Shown here one piece after another: positions 47,340-57,759 of a DNA stretch of 64,000 nt. Within the stretch, counting starts at the first letter, position 1; every line of letters begins with the position of its first letter. Below the pieces are notes generated by a model. That model had not been told where the DNA came from. It did not search any database and worked only from the letters and a program-made list of their open reading frames with translations. The DNA is taken from contig JAEQBH010000667.1 in the NCBI GenBank assembly GCA_016808115.1, positions 310,001-374,000 on the forward strand. Reading direction: 5' to 3'. This DNA is from Tetrastigma voinierianum (Eukaryota > Streptophyta > Magnoliopsida > Vitales > Vitaceae). The translations under genes and the position numbers were made by a program.

Positions 47340-48250
47340 TACCACTATCTCCTTCGGCCCTCAACAGACCATATTATGCATTATTATGCACACTTTCATA
47401 ATATCTGCAAGTGTTTCTTCATCCCAAAAACGTGCTGGTCCACTCACAATTGCAAAACGGGCTTGAAGTACCCCAAATGCCCGCTCTACATCTTTTCTTG
47501 ACGATTCTTGTGCTTTAGCAAAATGTTTTTTCTTCAAACCTTGTGGACACGGAATTGTTTTTACAAATGTCGACCAGTTTAGAAAAATACCATCAGCTAG
47601 ATAATATCCCATTCTATACTCATGACCATTAATTATATAGTTGACTAGAGGAGCATGACCATTTGCTAATAATGTAAAAACAGGGGACCTATCTAGAACA
47701 TTTATGTCATTCAATGAACCAGTAGACTTAAAAAGAATGCATGCCATATCCAAAGATCTGAGATGCCACAATTTAAAAAATGATTGTTGTCTATGACAGA
47801 CCAGTGATACATACCTTGCCACACACGGTAGACAATTTTTCCACTTCCAATGCATGCAACCAATACTCCTAACATGCCAGAAAGCTCGCTTGTTCCCCCG
47901 CTTGTAGCACGAGCAATATCAGATATTATTTGTGACCTCGTAATGGTCGCCAAACACGGAATATCAAACTTCACAAACTTCTCAGATCGCAAAGGTTTTC
48001 TCCACTTAATGTACCATCCACGAACTCGGTGTTCTGGGTAAGGTGAATTCTATAAAGCGTTGTTATTGAAGGGATGACAAAACCGAGAACTCCAATGGCA
48101 TCCGTTCTGATAAAGCATGGATCGTATTGTTCAACCTCATTTACAATTCAAGAAAAAGAGACGCACCATTCAAACCTCCTTCGAAAAACTTTCATATCAT
48201 GGGTAGTGAAATAGTCGAGAGTCTTTCGTGACCTTCAACCTATCACGATT
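47340..48250 (-). pseudogene. Harbinger DDE transposase remnant, first catalytic Asp replaced by Gly
   Basis: Seen: the minus strand from about 48210 reads the N-terminal RRRFEWC and VEQYDP segments, several frame changes, then the catalytic core. An open stretch at 47855-47361 contains GSLNDINVLDRSPVFTLL, MGYYLADGIFLNW and ARKDVERAF-type text ending with IIMHNMV. In the conserved S-I-D-C-M-H-W motif the codon for Asp is GGT (Gly), at about 47860. The second Asp (LNDINV) and the Glu (DVERAF) are kept. DDE_Tnp_4 enzymes cut and join transposon ends (family knowledge), so this one is catalytically dead even apart from its frameshifts. Confidence 0.9.
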
Positions 48251-48872
48251 AACCATTCCGTGGCTCAAACGAAACCACATGCCTTCTTATCCGTCCTCAC
48301 TAAACTCCTTCGACCTTCTAAATATGAAGATAGCCAACATATCCAAGTCATCATTATCTTCTTTCTTCAATATTGAGGATCTTCTTAAAATATTAGGAAA
48401 CGATTCATAACTTCTGATGAACGAAAATACAGAAAGTATAAATAATCAAAGAGAAAGGAGATATTGTTTTATAAAAGAGAAATGGAAGATAGATGGATGA
48501 AAACATGTGTGAAAATTATCATATTTATAAACGAATTATAATTTTTTTACCTTTATTTTTATGTTAAATTTAATTTGAATTTTCAGATTGAAATTTGAAA
48601 TGAATTTTGGCGCACAAAATTTGAAATTGAAATTTGAGATTTGAAATTGAAACATTATATTATACAAACATATCCGTTAAATGCCATCTATGAAAAATAT
48701 ACCAAGTAATATAGTAAACTGTTGAGTTTATTTTAGTATTTTTTAATAAAAAACATTGAATTATTAAAATGGCACCCCATTTTGACACCTACCATTGGAG
48801 CAAAAACACTGTTCAGAGGTGCCAAAACACTATTTAAGGTTGCAAAATGGCATTTGACACCCCATTTTTAGC

Positions 48873-48892
48873 AACTCCCATTGGAGTTGCTC
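48873..48892 (-). repeat. Right terminal inverted repeat of the Harbinger element
   Basis: Seen: on the minus strand GAGCAACTCCAATGGGAGTT. Confidence 0.85.
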
Positions 48893-49579
48893 ATACCTAT
48901 TCCTCGAAAAGAGACATGCTACCCTAAAATCAAGGCAGCATGTTCTTCCCGTTGTCTTGCATTCAATGATCTAAAAAAGTACCTCCATAAAAACAATAAA
49001 TGCACACTATTAGAAGTCTACCAAATTATGACAAAACTATCAAATTATGTTCTCTTTCTTAATTTTTATGGGTAAATCAAGAAATACAATATGTATATCA
49101 AATATAATAAAATTACTATAGGATTAAATTTATTAGATGAGTATAATTAATCGCAACAAATGTCCTTAACATATATGCAATCTAAAACAAATTAATATAT
49201 GATTTCGTATAATTAAAGGTGATGTAACTAAACTCTAATTAATTAAAATCATACAAATCACTAGACATTTAAATAAACTCAACATTGTTAATATAAAATG
49301 CAATTATTACAAAATAAAAATGATTTCCATAATTTATGTACTAAAATTATCAAACTATGCATAGTAAAATTAGGCATGCCAATAAAAAATAACATAGGCT
49401 CGCTTAAAATATTCAAATTAAGTCCATATAGAGGCCCTTAAAATAATTAATTTCAGTTTATAGAATTATTTAGCATGTTATACTCACTAAATAACCTACA
49501 TAAAAAATTTTAGACACATGAAATTAATATCAAATATAAGTAATTTTAATCCTTATATTTCATAAATTTAGAAGGAACT
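48893..49579. other. AT-rich intergenic stretch
   Basis: Nothing recognisable: no ORF of substance, no repeat shared within the window. Confidence 0.6.
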
Positions 49580-50101
49580 AGTATTAAATTTGAAAGTAAA
49601 TATGACTTTGCAAATAAATTAGGGGAAGTGAATTGGTTTTCTCAAAAACATTTTACAAAACAAATAGAAATTTCAATATAATCCAAGAGCACAAATAAAG
49701 AAGGAGAGAGATGGAATAAGTAAACTCAATTTATAGTGGTTCTACCCCTTCTTTCCAACGTCCACTTCTCCCCAACCTTCAATCCATAGAGAGTTCCACT
49801 ATATTTGAGCTACAAACTAAACTCCTTTTTTTTACATTTGGATTTTGGCTCAAATGAGCTATTTATAATTTCTTCAAGCTATCCTCTCTTGAAGCTTTCA
49901 CTTTGATCACAAAAAACACTCACACTTACAAGTATGAGCAAATACAACTAAACTAGAATGAATCAAGGGTGCACTCTAAGATATGCAAATGAGAGTTGAA
50001 TGCTCCAAGAAACAAAGATGGGAGTTAATGGGCAAGAGATTTGGCATGTGAGAGCATAAATGCAAAATGTATCTCATAGCCATAAATGAATCCCAAGCAT
50101 C

Positions 50102-50109
50102 AATTTATA
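50102..50109 (-). promoter_or_regulatory. TATA-like box of dispersed repeat copy 1
   Basis: Seen: minus strand CCTATAAATTG, matched at 56821-56828 in copy 2. It lies about 40 bp downstream of the palindrome cluster in minus orientation. Confidence 0.5.
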
Positions 50110-50148
50110 GGTGGGAAGTCTCCGATTCATTTTTTGGTTAAAAAAGTA

Positions 50149-50436
50149 GTCATCCGAATGAGCAACTGGTCGTCCGGATGACTAGTCGTTATTACATTTA
50201 GTGCACTACTTGCTACCATTAGTGACCATTGCCTCGTCTAGACAACCTTTTATATAATTCGGATAACTAATACCTCTTCCGAATAACAACCAGAAAACGC
50301 CTCTTTTTGAATCTAGACGAACGACTAAGTGCACTTTGTCCGGATGACCAACCACCTCATCCGGATGAGCAAACAACTCGTTTAGGTGAGGAGGACTCCA
50401 TCCGAATGACCAAACACCTCATTTAGATGAGCAAAC
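50149..50436 (-). repeat. Cluster of TCATCCGGATGA-type palindromes in dispersed repeat copy 1
   Basis: Seen: CATCCGAATGAGCA, GTCCGGATGACTAG, GTCCGGATGACCAA, CATCCGGATGAGCA, CATCCGAATGACCA and weaker forms (CATTTAGATGAGC), about seven to ten copies. Copy 2 of the repeat has CCGATCGG-type palindromes in this place instead. Confidence 0.75.
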
Positions 50437-50930
50437 AACCCAACGGCTAGAGTAGTTCCTTGTTAGAAATGGTCTTTTGGGTCCTTTTCAACTCCTTTTC
50501 ACTCCAAATGGATTCCAACCCTTAGATAACTCTTTTAAATGCATTTTAAACTTCAAAAGCCTAAGGTTTGATGATTAAACTCGGGTTTAAAAGATTTTAA
50601 TGAATATAGAATCAAACTTTAGTTTTGAATATGATACATGTAAAATGTGAGATACCCTAAAGTGCACTTATGCTTCACCTTACATTAAATTACAAAGTCT
50701 TCACTCGATGCTTGAACTTGAGAATTTTGGTTACTTGCCATCTTGGACTTGAATTCATGATTCTCTGAATGAGTGAACTTGTCTTCCAAGAGCTTGATCA
50801 ACTACACTATTGTCATCCTAAGCTTGAAATATCTTTATTTGACATTTGATTAATTTTAACCTATCACTCATCTCAATGTTAACCATTAATTAGTAACTAA
50901 TAACCTTAGTTTGATATCATCAAAACCTCA

Positions 50931-52464
50931 ATTAAATGCACCCTTGGACTAAATTTTTTTTATATCAATTGTGCATCTAACTCAGAGGTCTAATGCCTAA
51001 ACGTGGAGCAAATGGTCCTGGGTTCGAGCTTCCTCAATGACTTTTTAATTTATCGAAATAATTATATGATAGTGAGGTTGCCAATGATATGTAGAGTAGG
51101 ATGATTAGAGTTTTAGGAAAATTGTATGATAGATATAGACTTTCAAAATTCAATAATCAAGTGCACAATTTGGGAGAATCCTCATAAGCTATATAGATAA
51201 TAGGTTAAAGGGAAATGATTTTCTTAACCTTTTCATTTTACCAGACATCTATTTGAAGAAGATAAAACAAAAAGTTTAAAGTTGGAGCAATATTTATCAT
51301 TAAGTCATTAGAGAATTCATGATGATTTCAGTGTGGAATGGGGCACCCTTACCTTGTTCTTGTCTTAGCAATATAATTTATTTCCAATCCTTGTCTCAGA
51401 CCTAGGTTGAAGTAGGGTTGATGTGCTCTATTTCCATTTACCCAAAAAAAAAATTGATTATGCCATCCTCATTCTAGTTGGGTTTTCTAAAGGTGGTGGG
51501 GTTGGTTTGGGTCAAATTAGGAAGAAAATCAATAAGAAAAAACCCAATAGTAAATCATGGGCGAAAATTTTAAGAAATGGGTTTGAATATGTCCAACTAA
51601 TCCTATGTACATATTAGGAAAGCACACCTAAGAGATCAAATCCCATTAGGGGGAGCATAGAACCAAATTTAAAATTTTGTAAGTTTAAATAAAAAAGAAT
51701 TAGATAATTACTCTAAAATAAGTTTAAAGAAAAAACTTTATGAAATACATCCATAAAGAGACTTAACCACCATCCCATATTGTACTTTTCTTTGCCTTCA
51801 AACTATTTGTAGTATCCTTTCACTAGTACCAAATCAAAATCTAATTAAAAAGAGGAAGGAAAATCGTCAGAATCCTTAAAACCAAATTTCATTAAGATGG
51901 AACACAACATTGAAAAATATGTTATATGGAGAAAGAAGGTAAGAGTGGAAATTTAGAGTTCTCCTACCTTGAAAGGATGAATCCACACATACGTTGACGG
52001 TATATTACCTATGATATGGTTTTGGAATACAAAATATGGTTTTTGAGCCAAAAAAAAAAAAATGAGACAATCCAAAGTTTTCACACTAGTGATGTTGCAA
52101 ATCTTAAATTTGTAAGAAGTAATTATTTATATAAAGAAGATTTTTCAAATTCTATATCATTATAAGGGTAAAATAATAATAATAATAATGTATATATAGG
52201 TTGATTGATTTAATTGTAGGAAAATTGGACTTCAATTTTCAACCATAACTATTAATCTTTCTGAAACAATGGAAGGAATTACAAATTTTGAGTATGGTAT
52301 CCCATGTTTTAGCATGAAAACAGTCCTTGAATAAACCCAAATTGAGAGATTATATTAGGCTAAAACAAATCCACTTTGATATTCAACCGGGCTTAAGTTT
52401 CAAAATAAGTCTGGATAGATTGGGCCAAAACTAATCCATCTAATTGAAACAAACCAATTAAAAA
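50931..52464. other. AT-rich intergenic stretch
   Basis: Seen: no supported gene. An (AAT)n run lies near 52170-52189. A short segment at 50990-51050 has tRNA-like boxes (see rejected items). Confidence 0.5.
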
Positions 52465-53740
52465 AGCCTGAGGCACCTTGTCTAGGCAAGGCATAGCACT
52501 AGGCCGAGGCACCTTGTTTAGGCATGGCATGGCACTAAGCCGAGACACTGTGTCTAGGCATGACATGGCACTAGGTTGAGGCAACGTGACTAGACATGCC
52601 ATGGCACTAGGCTGAGGCACCATGTCTAGGCATGATATGAGACTAGTACGAGGCATCCTGTCTAGGCATGACATAGCACTAGGTCGAGGCACATTGTCTA
52701 GGCATGGCATAGCACTAGGTTGAGGCACCTTGTCTAGGCATGGCATAGCACTAGGCCGGGGCACCCTGTCTAGGCATGGCATAGCACTAGGCCAAGGCAC
52801 CTTATTTAGGCATGGCACTAGGCTGAGACATCGTATCTAGGCATGGCATGGAACTAGGCCGAGACAACGTGACTAGGGCATGCCATGGCACTAGGCTAAG
52901 GCACCGTGTCTAGGTATGATATGGGACTAGTTCGAGGTGCCGTGTCTAGGCATGATGGAACTTAGCCGAGGTAGCGTGTGTAGGCATGCCACTAGGTTGA
53001 GGCACCTTGTCTAGGCATGGCATAACACTAGGCCGAGGCACCATGTCTAGGCATGGCGTAGCACTAGGCTGATGCACCTTGTCTAGGCATGACACTAGGC
53101 CGAGGCACCTTGTCCAAGCATGGAACTAGGCCAAGGCACCTTGTTTATGCATGACATAGCACTAGGCCATGATCCATGGCCTTGGCGTGGAAAGGATGCC
53201 TTTATTGGATAAAAGGTCGACATGAGTTATGCCCAAGGCACCCTGTCTAGGCATGACATAGAATTAGGCCGAGGCACCCGGTCTAGGCATGGAAAAGCAC
53301 TAGGTCGAGGTACCTTGTCTAGGCATGGCATAGAACTAGGTCGAGACACCTTGGCATGGCATGGCACTAGGCTGAGGCACTGTATCTAGGCATGGAACAA
53401 GGCCGAGGCACCGTGTCTAGGCATGGCACTACGCTTCAGGGGCACTGTCTAGCTGAACTAGTCAAAGCACCTTGTCTAGGCATGGCATACACTGCACTCA
53501 AGCACCAGGCCCAGGCACGGCATGTATTTACCAGGCCAGAGGCACCGCGGTCTAGGCGGAACAAAGGGCGAAAGACAAACGCTTCAGGCATGCAACAGCG
53601 TCGAGGCACCTGTCTGTGTACTGAACTTAGGCTCAAGCACCTGTTCAGGCATGTAAACGGCACTGCACCGAGCATCGTGTCTAGACATGGCATAGCACTA
53701 GGCCAAGCACCTTGTCTAGGCATGGCATAACACTATCTAC
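52465..53740. repeat. 36-bp minisatellite, about 35 units
   Basis: Seen: the unit is GAGGCACCTTGTCTAGGCAT followed by GGCATAGCACTAGGCC. It recurs with substitutions (CCGTG, CCCTG for CCTTG) and a few partial units. Periodicity is clearest at 52465-53000 and 53230-53440. Because 36 is a multiple of three, part of the array is open on the minus strand (52818-52393) and reads a 12-residue repeat MPCLDKVPRPSA. I see no sign of a real gene around it. The segment 53436-53680 is more irregular. Confidence 0.92.
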
Positions 53741-54092
53741 TTGGTTTAATTTTCATAGTGGAATAGCTTTTGGTTCATTGTACACACAAACTATGTAAAA
53801 TAGGTTATTTATCCCTTGTAGGTGTATGTAAGAGCACTTATATAGTCCATGCCTACACCCATGTTCCTGCAATTTGAAATTTCGAGAAATTTTTTAAAAT
53901 TTGTGTCGAAATATTCGATTGAGTCTTGCAATGAAATTAAAGATGGAAAATTCAAGATGCTAGCGTTTCGCCCATGTTCTTATAAGGAATCAAGCTATTT
54001 AGGAATGATAATAAGATGAGTTTTTTTTAAGTACCCGTTTTATCCTTAAAGAGATAAGTTTGTTATTTAGGTAAACGGGTTTGAGTGTGAGG
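53741..54092. other. Intergenic stretch
   Basis: Nothing recognisable. Confidence 0.5.
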
Positions 54093-54980
54093 TGTGAACC
54101 CAAAGTCGCACATTGGTTAGAAATAAAGAGGATTATGAGTTAATAAGGATAGACAATATCTAATTAGTATTTGGCCTTCTAGATGGAGCCTAAAAACAAA
54201 ACTATGAGGTTCTTGACCCAAAGTAAATAATATCATACAAATGTGGAGAGGGGTAAGTTCATTAGTCTCCTTATAAGTGGTATTAGAATCAGGTTTAGGT
54301 TTAACCATATATGGGTGGATGCCAAATAAAAGGATGTGGGGAGGTCCTGGTAGTGCTTCATGTAATGTTGTGCTTAAGCACAATAAAAAAACAAGGAAAT
54401 CTTGGATTGAGAGGAGGTTCGGTGGTACTTTGTTCGACGGGAGGATTGTTTTGTGTGCACCCAAAGTCCCACATCGGTTAGAGATAGGAAGGATTATGAG
54501 TTAATAAGGATGGACAATATCTAATTGGTATGAGGCCTTTTGGACAATATCTAATAAGGAGCTTAAAAACAAAACCACGAGGGTCTCGACCCAAAGTGGA
54601 CAATATCATACCAATATGGAGAATGGTAGGTCCATTAGGCTCCCCATAAGTGGTATCAAAGTTGAGGTCATGCTTAACTGTGTGTTGATGGTTAATAAGA
54701 ATGGTTAATATCTAATTGGTATGAAGCCTTTTGGGTGGAGCCCAAAAACAAAACCATGAGGGCTTGGACCCAAATTGGACAATCATACCAATGTGGAGAG
54801 GGGTAAGTCCATTAGGCTCTCTTCAAGTGGTACTAAAGTCGGGTTCATGCTTAATTGTGTATAGTGAAAAAAAAGATGTGATGAGTCCTTGGTAGGTGGT
54901 GTTTCCTGTAAGGTGTGTGCTTGAACACAGTGAAAACAAGGAAAATCCTAAATTGGAAGAGGGCTTTGTGTGCTCACAAT
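54093..54980 (+). mobile_element. Tandem TRIM-like mini-retrotransposon units
   Basis: Seen: three related blocks near 54093-54277, 54454-54650 and 54680-54827. Each contains CCCAAAGTCCCACATCGGTT-type text or its continuation (GACAATATCTAATTGGTATG, GGAGCCCAAAAACAAAACC, GGTAAGTCCATTAGGCTC). Each is followed by a primer-site-like sequence of tRNA-Met type (TGGTATTAGAATC at 54278, TGGTATCAAAGTTGAGG at 54651, TGGTACTAAAGTC at 54828). No coding capacity. LTR, primer site, short internal part and LTR again is the TRIM layout (family knowledge). Exact ends are uncertain. Confidence 0.65.
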
Positions 54981-55601
54981 TATACACTTGATTGAAAAAA
55001 ATATTTGAGATACCAAAATAGAAAAATAATAAAGTTGAGACACCCATTTAAATTATTTAGAAATATATTATCATATTTGTCACTGAAAATAATACCCTAG
55101 CCGCCCTTCTTTCATTTTCTCTCATATTTTTTTTCTCTTATAGCCTATTTTCCTCAAGCAAGGATCGCTGATTTTTGGCCATTGTTGGCCTGAAATAATC
55201 CATCTTGATCTTTTTCTTTCATTTTCTTGCTTAATAAAATGGTTCTTTCACAAAATGATTAGGGCTTATTTTTTTGTAATATCATGCTTTATAGACGCTA
55301 TTTTATCATCGCTTTTATCGACATGCTGGTGTTGTTCGTTGCCTTATGCGCCGTTATCTATAAAAATTCTAAATGGTATAGATTGATCATGAAGATAAAT
55401 GAAGGCCATTAATACGCCAAAGAACTGAAAGGCAGATATTAGTCTATTTTATCAGTACTAGAGTTTTATGCAATATACCTTACAACTTATATTATTAACA
55501 TATTTTAAGGTCTGTTCACATCAGCGATTTTTTATGTTAACTAATAAGATATTTCCTTCATATGTCTAAGAAGAGAGAGGTATGGTATGGTGATATGGTG
55601 G

Positions 55602-55602
<1 letters not shown>
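54981..55602. other. AT-rich intergenic stretch
   Basis: Nothing recognisable. Confidence 0.5.

Positions 55603-55669
<67 letters not shown>
55603..55669. repeat. (TA)n microsatellite
   Basis: Seen: more than 30 uninterrupted TA units. Confidence 0.97.
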
Positions 55670-55670
<1 letters not shown>

Positions 55671-55787
55671 TATCATTAAAAAAATCCCATATTTTCTTGA
55701 ATGAGGTTGAGATAGAATTAGTTTTAAAATGGAATACGGCTAAAATGATGGCGACTCATTCCTTGCCCTATTTTTATAAATAAATTT

Positions 55788-56111
55788 TTATTTTTTGATC
55801 AAAAGAAATATTTTCATTAACAAACTTTTGCCTAGTACAAATCCAATAAAATGGAGGTGGATGAATACCCCAAACCCCTTTATCAACAGCAGTTCTAGCA
55901 GCTCTTGCTAAGGTACTCACGACTTTGTTTGTTGATCATTTTACAAAAGTAACATCGTACTTTTGCATTTCTTCTATTACATCGTGACAATCTTGAAGAA
56001 TATAGCTTATATGTGATGCATATGAAGGCAGCATTTTCAGCGCTAGCTAGCGATCATAAGTTCCATTGAAGCAATCATTCTTTGTCTCCGGCATGATGCC
56101 ATTTTCATCCC
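55788..56111 (-). mobile_element. 5'-truncated LINE fragment with 14-bp target duplication
   Basis: Seen: flanked by TTATAAATAAATTT at 55774-55787 and again at 56112-56125, a perfect 14-bp direct repeat. On the minus strand the 324-bp insert encodes an RNase H-like tail of plant LINEs: YILQDCHDVIEEMQKYDVTF, a stop, then NKVVSTLARAA and VWGIHPPPFYW. Its 3' side (plus-strand left edge) is T-rich, compatible with a short poly-A. Size, truncation and duplication length fit L1-type retrotransposition (family knowledge). Confidence 0.85.
55800..56105 (-). pseudogene. LINE RNase H-like C-terminal fragment (RVT_3 type)
   Basis: Seen: reading right to left, MASCRRQRMIASMELMIAS, then the SYILQDCHDVIEEMQ segment, VTFVK, a stop where Arg or Ser is usual, NKVVSTLARAARTAVDKGVW and PPPFYW. 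This pattern is the end of the RNase H domain in plant non-LTR retrotransposons. Only the last third or so of the domain remains. Confidence 0.8.
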
Positions 56112-56294
56112 TTATAAATAAATTTGGTAGTTGAGATTTATCATTGTATGTGTTAAAAGATATATTATTCTTTTATTTTTAATTATCTTTCATGTTAATC
56201 ACATTAATCTTATTTTAAAAATTATTAATCTTTCACTTTTAATTTTTGAATATTTATCCTTTTAATTTTATGATATTTTATTTTAAAACATTTA

Positions 56295-57741
56295 AAATAT
56301 AAATTTTGAAAGTTGATTATGACTCAACAAATTAACCAAGTTTTGGTAAATTGGTTTTCTCAAAAACTTTTTACAAATCAATAAGAAATCTACAAATTTA
56401 ACTACCAAAACATTAAATAAAGAGAGAAATGATGAGGAAATCAAACTCGGTTATAGTGGTTTGGCACACCCACTTGTCTCACATCACTTCTCCTCGACTT
56501 TCAGCCGTGAGGTTCCTACTATTTCAGCTCCAACGAACTTCTTCCTTTACACTTAGATTTGGCTCCAGTGACACTGTAAAATCCTTCCAAGTATGCACAC
56601 TTGAAGCTTTCACTCTTAAGCATAATGAGACACTCTCTGTAGTTCACAATATTGAACAAATATGACTCAAGCTAGGATGAAATCAAAGGTGCACTCTAGG
56701 ATATGCAAATGAGAATTGAATGCACCAAGAAATGAGATTGAGAATTAAGTAGCTAAAGAAATGGTGGTGGAAAGAATAAATGCAACAAGTCTCATTGTCA
56801 TAAAATGATCTTCAACTAAGAATTTATAGGGGTGAAATCTCGAGTAGCATTCTATACCTAACTGATTGTTGGTTGACCAGCCGATCGGCTTAGTTTACTC
56901 TACTTAGATTCATAAAAAATAGAAAAACATACCTTTTTTATACCTAAGCGATCGACGTACACTCTCGGTAGGTAGCAATCGGTCGATTGGTTGAATGGCC
57001 CAGGTCCAAAATTTGTGGACCAATCAGAAAAGCGACGGTCCCGACTAGTTGACAGTGGATAACTGGATAACTCAACCAGATTATCAGTAAAAGTCGTTTT
57101 AGGTTCGTTTCAACTCCTTTTAGGTCCAAATCAATTTCCAACTTTAAATAAATATTTTAAGCAAATTTTAAACTCCAAATAACTAAGATTTGGTGATTAA
57201 ACATGAGTTTTAAAATATTTAATCAATTAAAATCAAGCAGGAGTTAAATGCAAAAGTATGCAAAAAATGCCGAAAAGGCCCCGAAAATGGTCGCTTTAGG
57301 TTATTTTCATTCCAAATCAATTTCAAACCTTAGAAAACACTTTTTAATACATTTTAAACGTTAAATGCCTTAGTTTTGATGATCATACTTGAGTTTTAAA
57401 AAATATATTCAATTTAGAAAAAAAACTGAGTTATGAAGAATATGCATATAAAAGATGATATACCCTAAAGTGTACCAATGGATTCATTTTACATAGATTT
57501 CTAAGCTTACAAAATCTCCACTTGATGCTTGAGCTTGGAGTCTTGGTTATTTGTCATTTTTATTTGAAATCTTGGTTATTTGATTTGAGTGAACTTGACT
57601 TCCAAGAGCTTGATCAAATACACTAGTGTCATCTTAAGCTTGGAATATCTTCATTGAGGCTTGATCAATTTCAACCTATCACTCAACTCAATGTTAACCA
57701 TTAGTAACTAATAACCATGGTTTGTTATCATCAAAACCTCA
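56295..57741 (-). repeat. Dispersed repeat copy 2, probable copia-type LTR, ending at the CACTA terminus
   Basis: Seen: diverged copy of 49580-50930, same order of motifs and the same terminal CATCAAAACCTCA. That terminus ends at 57741, immediately before CACTACAAG. On the minus strand it has a TATA-like box (56821-56828) and palindromes CCGATCGG, GCGATCGAC and CGGTCGATTGG at 56880-57000 upstream of it. Confidence 0.65.
56874..57000 (-). repeat. Cluster of CGATCG-centred palindromes in dispersed repeat copy 2
   Basis: Seen: GACCAGCCGATCGGCT, AAGCGATCGACG and AATCGGTCGATTGG. These are fewer copies than in copy 1, and a different core. Confidence 0.6.
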
Positions 57742-57754
57742 CACTACAAGAAAA
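57742..57754 (+). repeat. CACTA terminal inverted repeat (CACTACAAGAAAA)
   Basis: Seen: exact CACTA signature. The partner end is not in the window. Confidence 0.9.
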
Positions 57755-57759
57755 TCACA

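Larger units (their letters stand above)
45064..48892 (+). mobile_element. PIF/Harbinger DNA transposon with terminal inverted repeats
   Basis: Seen: the left end GAGCAACTCCAATCCGAGTT (45064-45083) pairs with the right end ...CTCCCATTGGAGTTGCTC (to 48892). Subterminal text GGTGCCA...AAATGGCACC is echoed inversely near 48770-48870. Inside are the two genes typical of the superfamily: a Myb-like ORF1 on the + strand and a DDE transposase on the minus strand. The 3-bp target duplication (TTA/TAA expected) is not clear: the flanks read tca and ata. Both genes are broken, so the copy is dead. Confidence 0.9.
49580..50930 (-). repeat. Dispersed repeat copy 1, probable LTR of a Ty1/copia-type element
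   Basis: Seen: homologous over its length to 56295-57741 in the same orientation. Shared text includes TTGGTTTTCTCAAAAAC, TTATAGTGGTT, GAAGCTTTCACT, GATATGCAAATGAGA, CTTCCAAGAGCTTGATCAA and a common right end CATCAAAACCTCA. On the minus strand the unit starts TGAGGTTTTGATGATATCAAAC, a start wording common for copia LTRs (family knowledge), and has a TATA box. The left boundary is uncertain and no target duplication was found. Confidence 0.65.

Noticed and set aside
45061..48895. TCA or TTA target duplication of the Harbinger element
   Set aside because: The flanks read tca and ata next to the best inverted-repeat ends. Shifting the ends to force a match would break the inverted repeat.
50990..51055. 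tRNA gene or SINE head (CTCAGAGGTCTAATGCC ... GGGTTCGAGCTTCC)
   Set aside because: The A and B box-like pieces do not fold into a complete tRNA. No poly-A/T end or flanking duplication was found, so even a SINE call is too weak.
52465..53740. 141-codon minus-strand ORF as a repeat protein gene
   Set aside because: It is the translation of a 36-bp minisatellite. No start context, conserved domain or neighbouring exon supports a gene.
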